Assembly (NCBI GenBank): GCA_027943335.1
Contig: BSBK01007726.1
Span: 124,001-188,000 of the forward strand
DNA: 64,000 nucleotides
Origin: Chamaecyparis obtusa
Lineage: Eukaryota; Streptophyta; Pinopsida; Cupressales; Cupressaceae
Direction: 5' to 3'
In this document: in pieces, positions 58,120 through 64,000 of the stretch
Layout: each line of letters opens with the position of its first letter
Position numbering within the stretch: the first letter of the stretch is position 1
Notes under the pieces: generated by a model
The model's input: the letters and a program-made list of their open reading frames with translations, nothing else
Told to the model about the DNA's origin: nothing
The model's database searches: none
Made by a program: the position numbers and the translations under genes

Positions 58120-59318
58120 CTGCATTGAACAAGTTGTAATATCCTGTTAGTGTTATTTTGAGTAGAAATAGATTGAGAAAGGTTACATTGTTGGTGTGCA
58201 CCTCTATTTTTAGATATCCCTGCTACACGAAATTAAAGTACATAACAGTGACTAGAAGTCAAAATGAAAAAGCCTTATGTCCCTATCATCAATATTCATA
58301 AGCTAATTATGTTTATGAGAACCAATTGTCACTAGTATCTCAGGCTCTAGCTGTTCTACAGTTTAAGCCCTTACAAATAATAGACGACAATGATATTGAT
58401 GTGATTTATGATATATGATATATGATAGTGATATATTGACATGTATAGTGAACTGATATATCTACAATTTAGTAATTATATAGAATAAATTTGTACTTTA
58501 GCATGAACTATATTTCATGCTGGCTTTTGCATTTTGGTCAGTGAGCCCCTTCGACAATGCGCCACCTAACAATGAGTCATCCCAACAGTGAGCCACCTAT
58601 GCATTCTTGTTGCCTAGATTTTTGAAATGTCAAAATTTAAAAATTCTAAGGCATTTCCATTTTATTTGCAAAAATATATTGGAAACATTAACTTTTTGCA
58701 AAAAAAATTCTCAAACCTTAACTTTTTGTGAGTCTCAACTCCCAATCATGAACTTTTGGCGAGAATAATTCCCAAATCCCAACTTTTTGCGAGAATCTTT
58801 CCAAAATCTTAACTTTTCCCATTTCTTAACCCCGAAATTTTCGCATCCACTTAACCATTTTGGTTTTGAAAGTTCAATTTCAAGAAATCAACAAGGATGC
58901 AAATTTGAATGCTAAGTTTTAACATGGCAATGATGTATCCCTAGCTCGTGGGCTATGCAGTCAAAACACACAGCTCACTAACCTTGGTGCTTGGCCATGA
59001 GTTGGCTTAGTTCATCACTTCATGCAACCATGAGCTAGGGCACGACATAATAAATGGACTCAATAGTGCCTCTACACATATGGAACAGTTTCAACAGTAG
59101 CATGAATGTCGCAAGCCATAGTCTATAGCAGTAGATTCAAACTGGCTCCCAACTAAGCATGGACCACATGCATTATGGAGGTAATCAAAGTAGAGAACAA
59201 AGCATAAGTAAATAAAGATAAAGATGTCATTCTCAGGTTGCACAATACAGAAGCGACGCTCGAAGTACCTGAGTGAAATATTACAGATTCATATAATATC
59301 CAACCAGAAGGTAGCCAA
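58120..59318. other. CACTA interior, no gene seen; degenerate short repeats
   Basis: At about 58690-58820 the words aactttttgcgagaa and aacttttggcgagaa recur four to five times with 30-45-bp spacing. The reading frames are short. The kinase N-lobe exons were looked for on the minus strand and not found. Confidence 0.55.
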
Positions 59319-59757
59319 ATGCATTCACTATTATCTTTTCTGAAGTTTCCAAATGCAAAGATTGATGAGAAATATTCTCATGAGAGTGGTGGCACAATTA
59401 GGCTGAGTCCACAATCTCAAATAATCATAGGAGATGAGTACATGGAAATTTACATGGAACAAGAAGCCAAAAATAAGGAGATTGCAGATTTGAAGGCAAG
59501 AAAAAAGGAACAGACAGATGAGAGAAATGCTACTAGACTTATTGAAAGGGACTTGAAGGAACAAAAGAAACTAGAAAATGCAATGAAGAAGCAAAAGAAA
59601 GAGCAGTTGTGTATAATACAAAGACAAGAGAAAGAGGAAAAAAAGAACAGGTGAAAAGATTGAGGGAATTTGAAAAGGCAAAGAAGGAGCTAGAAAGACA
59701 GAGACATTTAAGCAACTCATTAAGTCCTATTCCAAAAAATTCAATTTTGAGACATGA
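59319..59757 (+). pseudogene. Unidentified charged coiled-coil fragment in the CACTA
   Basis: An ATG at 59319 opens a 111-codon frame. Its second half is Glu/Lys/Gln-rich with heptad-like spacing (EQEAKNKEIADLKARKKEQT, then EQKKLENAMKKQKKEQ). It ends at a TGA, but a one-base shift in an A-run near 59640 continues VKRLREFEKAKKELERQRHL to about 59757. This looks like part of a real nuclear or cytoskeletal coiled-coil protein, but I cannot name it. Orientation is opposite to the kinase fragment. Confidence 0.45.
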
Positions 59758-60319
59758 TTAACATTTATGCCCCTTCATATTCATCTGTTTCCAACTTTCC
59801 AATCAACACTCAGGTTTCTATAGACCAATTGCAAATGCCCATAACGCCTTCCAAGGAGAAAACAAATGCAAGATCAAGTTCTGACATTGCAGCCACTGCT
59901 ACGGATGGTCATTGCTCCATGCTTCCCCCATGGATGGTGTAGTAAAATTTTCCATCAGAACTAGTATGATTATTTGACAAAAATTGTTTTTTTATATTTT
60001 GTAGAAGAAAAACCATTCCCCTATTTACTTATAGAGGTCCCAAAAATTTGTATTTTTTTGTAAGGCGGGTAGATGATTCATCATGTCATGCATTTTGCTC
60101 TTCTCATTACAATGTAACTTGAACATTATATTTTGCCAATACAATGCTTGGTCCATATCTATATATTTAAATATTACTCCAAGTTTTTGGTCCAAATATG
60201 TATGCATGCTCCATATGTCTATCTATTATGTATCTACTTACATATACATCCAATTTTACACACATGCGTCCATATATATGCACATGTACAAAAATATTAA
60301 CCAGTCTGTTTGTAATATA

Positions 60320-60376
60320 TATACACATGCATGTGTGTGTGTGTGTATGTATGTATAAATACATGAATATATATGT

Positions 60377-60411
<35 letters not shown>
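60320..60411 (+). repeat. GT and CA microsatellites left of the palindrome
   Basis: Short (GT)n at about 60334-60345 and (CA)n at about 60378-60407, then tatata. Neighbouring frames are artefacts of these tracts. Confidence 0.85.
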
Positions 60412-60803
<392 letters not shown>

Positions 60804-62080
60804 TTATTGACCTATATGTTTGATTAGAATAATTAAATGGAAAAATAAAAAGGAAAAGCAAAATATGAATCTGATAAAAACAAAATATGAATCCAAATAT
60901 AACTAAGAATTTATGGGTCATTGCCTTAGTATAGTTTATTAACCTCACCTGAAATTCATATTGGCTTTATTCCCCCTTTATGCACCTTGACAATATTGAT
61001 TTCATCCTCCCTTAATGCACCTGGAATCAACAGTGAATTCATATATTACATGCAAAAAATATTACAAGTCAAAGGTGTAATTTCACGAAACTACAATTAC
61101 AAACTTAATGACTACCTTAAGAAATTGTTTATTCAACCAATAATATAGCATAAAAAAATCCCATTAACATTTACAATATATTTCATGAAAAATAAGTAAA
61201 AAATAATTAACATCCCAACTCCGGCAAAAGATTTCTTGCATGGATAACAAATCCATAATGTAGAGAAAACATCATTCCTTCAAAGATGTGTCAATACACA
61301 CCTTTAAAATATCAATGGGTACACATGCAAAAAACCAGAGTGTTGGTATATTCGAAATTAAGTAATCAATATACTAGAGTTCCAAGAACTAGAGTAAATC
61401 ATGAACTAATTAATAGTTACCATTTGGAGTAATTAATCCCAAATTTTGACTGATCAAACATGCAAAAAGTATAGTGTCTAGAATTTTAAGTTTTTGAGAG
61501 ATTTTACGATTTAGCCTATAGTCTGAAGTACTCCAAACACTTCAATCTAGATGGTAATAAAAACCAAAATAGGGATAAGAAATGTGTATATTATGACAAG
61601 AATAAGGGTCATAGAACCTAGTAAGTAAATCAAAGAAGTTCTCATAAAAAATTACTATAAAATCAAGATTAAGACTCAGTTGTCTGAACTTTATTGGGAG
61701 TACCTATCAAGTCCATCAAAGATGGTGGTTTTGTTGGTTGGGTTTTTTGTGCTTTTGTTGACTATACTAAAAATGTACTGCTCTATGCATAATTGTGAGG
61801 TAGAGCCCTATCTAAAGAGCTAACGCTCGCAAGCATTTCAGGCCCTTTGGCTAGCTTGCAATCTCACTACTCATAAAAGTGCCACCAATGATAAATTCAA
61901 GAAGAGTTTGTAGGCTTATGCCATAAAAGATTTTTGAGTTTCTAGGATTATACATCATAAAACATCTATTAATTTATGGGATTATACGCTATATAAAATA
62001 AAATCCATTTTGGTAGAAGTGAATTTGAAAACCAAATTTATGGGGTTGTGGGAGAGGGGAAAAATGAAGAAGACATAAAT
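60804..62080. other. CACTA interior, no feature supported
   Basis: AT-rich, with short frames only. A weak RNase-H-like look at about 61720-61860 was considered and not accepted. Confidence 0.5.
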
Positions 62081-62766
62081 CCTTAACAAAATGACATCAT
62101 GTCCCACAACAATTCAATGATATAAAATGGTGCCAGAATATGAATTGTAACTCAAAAACTTGTTGACCCATTGATCTAATCAGATGCATTATGAAACACA
62201 ATTTAAAAAATCTCCACCTCCATATACATATCAAAATGAATCTACTACAAAAAATATGCGGTTATAATTTCACTGTAAAAAATGAATTTCATCTCATTCT
62301 ACCCTGTGGGAGAGAGTCTCCATTAGCAACATGATTGTCCATGCCTTGTAAAATCCCTTTACCTGTCTATGATTCTACAAGATGGGTTATCTTAGAACAT
62401 GAATATGCAATTCAATTTAATGGACCAGTGAGCAGAATAAAGTATAAAGCAGTGATTGATGAGCAAAATTGTATAGGCAGGAAAAGTTCTTTCAATATGA
62501 CCAGTAGTTCAGTTTGGGTTGAACTGTTGGTCACTTAGATTGTAGATTGTTGAATAAGGAGGAGCAACACATCAATTTCAATGCCATGATGACTTGCTTA
62601 ACAAAATGGCATCCTATCCCACAACAGTTCAATGATATAAAATGGTGCTAGAGTATGAATTGTAACTCAAAAACTTGTTGACCCATTGATATGATCAGAT
62701 GCATTATGAAACAAAATTTACAAAAACTTGCCTCCGTATACATATCAAAATGAATCTTCTAAAGAA
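62081..62766. repeat. 170-bp direct duplication about 515 bp apart
   Basis: 62081-62250 and 62596-62766 share taacaaaatg, cccacaaca, ttcaatgatataaaatggtg and cttgttgacccattgat, with roughly 10% changes. The DNA between holds a 67-codon frame at 62335-62538 with no known match. Confidence 0.85.
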
Positions 62767-62799
62767 AATACACAACAATAGACATGAGCATACCTGCAA

Positions 62800-63043
62800 T
62801 TGTCACATAGCATACATGATATCTTGTAAGACTACACAATACAGATCTAGGGGATCTGAGCAAGTGGGTTTTAAAGATATCTCCTCCATGGGCCTTCATC
62901 CTTCGATCCAAAAATTTATGAAATGCATTGGCCCTTTGGAAAGCTAGAAATAGTAGACTCTCGCCTAGTAGCGGCCAGCCAAAACTACCCAATGGTAAAT
63001 TAGGGTTTGAAGAAGGGTTTCTAAGAAGAAATAGCAGAAACAT
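62800..63043 (-). pseudogene. Cytochrome P450 N-terminal fragment (CYP85 clan-like)
   Basis: Frame 63043 leftward opens at an ATG and reads SNPNLPLGSFGWPLLGES, the Pro-rich hinge after the membrane anchor, where most P450s have LPPG. FLDRRMKAHGGDIFKTHLL follows, the helix-A/beta-1 region of CYP85-clan enzymes such as CYP716, CYP720 and CYP725. It stops matching at about VLC (about 62833), where the next residues would be GP. No I-helix, ExxR or heme-Cys region is present. The fragment covers only the first exon part of a roughly 480-residue protein. It lies near the right end of the CACTA and was probably captured as a piece. Confidence 0.75.
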
Positions 63044-63299
63044 TTTTCTTGTTAAACGAGATCATGTTGCATATCCTTAAATATAAGGTTTTCATGATAA
63101 AGGGAAGAGAGGGTGACACAAAATGAGGAGGAAGTGAAGTTTAAAATCATACCTTTCTTGGCCTTTTGGATTTTGAATGTACAATCCAGTAGATCCCTTT
63201 CGCCGTAGAGATGCCTAGCTGCAGAGACCTCCTCGTCCAACGGTTGCAAAAATCCCTCTCAACGCTATTATAGAAATGACCAACATTTTATTTTCTTTT

Positions 63300-63431
63300 T
63301 TTTTCTTATATCCCGTTAACGTCGCAATTGCGATGTTGTCAGGGTATAATTGAAAAAAAAAAGCCAAAAAGACATAACATTTGCCTGTCGTTGCAAATTG
63401 CCATCGCAATTTCACCCCAAATGTATTAGTG
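63300..63431. repeat. Right subterminal region and terminal inverted repeat of the CACTA
   Basis: gtcgcaattgcgatg near 63323 and gccatcgcaatttc near 63400 mirror words of the left end. The last 15 bases (ccaaatgtattagtg) are the inverted repeat, followed by the CAA duplication. Confidence 0.85.
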
Positions 63432-63434
63432 CAA

Positions 63435-63874
63435 GATGAACTAATTCTTATGTGTTTTAGGTAGGAGATAGACAAGAAGGTACAATATGATACTGGATGG
63501 TATAGGGGAAAGAAGGTATAGTTAAGAGGCTATGATGATAGTCCTAAAGGTGGGGAGCTTTGGGATCTAGCCTTTGTACAAATTGGGACCATAAAGTTTC
63601 CTATAATGCAATTAGAGCATAGAAAGGGGGAAGAGATGTTTGATCGGGGATAACATCCATGAAATGGATCAGAGCTAAAGGCCCTACAACCTTCTCATTT
63701 TCCTTCACAAGGACAATCAACAACTTCATATTTTTCTTTTAACAAGTTGTGTTTGAATATAGGGTCTTCTAGGAGAAAGGAGATTACTTTGGGGGATTAC
63801 TTCACCCCTAAATTTTAGAGATCATTTAATACTAGTAACTCTTGAGACAATAGTTTCATTGGTGGTGGGGAGTA
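63435..63874 (+). other. Residual gypsy-3 interior before the 3' LTR
   Basis: About 440 bp between the CACTA and the polypurine tract (ggtggggagta, 63864-63874). No RT, integrase or chromodomain frame. It is the 3' untranslated region of the element, or a deletion scar. Confidence 0.6.
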
Positions 63875-64000
63875 TGGTGCAAGGGCACCAAGGATCAACA
63901 AGAAAGATATGAAGACATTCAAGACATTAAAGACACCTAATAAGGATCAAAGGGAAAAGGAGGTCAAAGGGATTCTAAATGATGTAAATTACATTAATTA
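63875..64000 (+). repeat. Start of the gypsy-3 3' LTR, cut by the window end
   Basis: tggtgcaagggcaccaagg matches the start of the 5' LTR at 50461 and directly follows a polypurine tract. Downstream sequence is shared only loosely in the first 120 bases. Confidence 0.82.

Noticed and set aside
61700..61870. Possible LINE RNase-H-like stretch
   Set aside because: Only a few loosely matching residues, several stops and no neighbouring RT or poly-A tail.
63052..63475. Minus-strand frames upstream of the P450 fragment as its 5' exon
   Set aside because: They show no membrane anchor or P450 motif and run into the CACTA terminal repeats.

Overview
This 64-kb window is nuclear DNA of a large-genome seed plant. 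It consists almost entirely of nested, decayed transposable elements, and I see no intact host gene. The LTR retrotransposons use the plant initiator-Met tRNA primer motif (TGGTATCAGAGC and variants) and carry 7-10% damage by eye. Captured gene pieces look like a RUNKEL/FUSED-type kinase and a CYP85-clan cytochrome P450. Old elements, large nests and no genes suggest a gymnosperm, perhaps a conifer; that is inference.

Layout, left to right. (1) 14-18684: a Ty1/copia element (copia-1, + strand), itself inserted in the end of a long LTR whose last 43 bases survive at 18685-18727. Copia-1 is split inside its polyprotein, between the GAG-pre-integrase region and the integrase core, by a minus-strand Ty3/gypsy chromovirus array at 2927-14486. 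The array has three LTRs and two complete internal regions (LTR-int-LTR-int-LTR). (2) 18728-20175: unassigned AT-rich DNA. (3) 20176-38191: a second, plus-strand Ty3/gypsy chromovirus array, again LTR-int-LTR-int-LTR, bounded by the 5-bp duplication aagag. Its middle LTR is much shorter (357 bp against about 1.6 kb). Copia-2 (28008-33142, target duplication aatcc) sits in the second internal region, between gag and protease. (4) 39162-43551: a 4.39-kb solo LTR with TG...CA ends and a perfect 5-bp duplication (acatt). It interrupts a small open frame that reads through once the LTR is removed. (5) 43552-46515: unassigned DNA with a roughly 500-bp AT microsatellite. (6) 46516-about 50200: the 3' LTR and multi-polypurine-tract 3' tail of a minus-strand copia element (copia-3). 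(7) 50461 to past the window end: a third Ty3/gypsy element (gypsy-3) with gag and protease but no reverse transcriptase or integrase. It is interrupted at 54836-63431 by an 8.6-kb CACTA (En/Spm) DNA transposon with CAA duplications.

The CACTA element is the most interesting object. It has subterminal ATCGC/GCGAT-rich repeats but no recognisable transposase. It carries intron-containing pieces of a RUNKEL-like protein kinase gene, the N-terminal part of a P450, an unidentified charged coiled-coil frame, and a 392-bp near-perfect palindrome around CA/TA/GT repeats. It therefore looks like a gene-capturing, non-autonomous (Pack-CACTA type) transposon.

How the parts work together: within each LTR element the order is primer site, gag, protease, then either reverse transcriptase-RNase H-integrase-chromodomain (gypsy) or integrase-reverse transcriptase-RNase H (copia), then polypurine tract and LTR. 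All coding regions carry stops or frameshifts, so none is predicted to move on its own. Coordinates of domains are approximate because frames are broken; LTR and duplication boundaries were read base by base.
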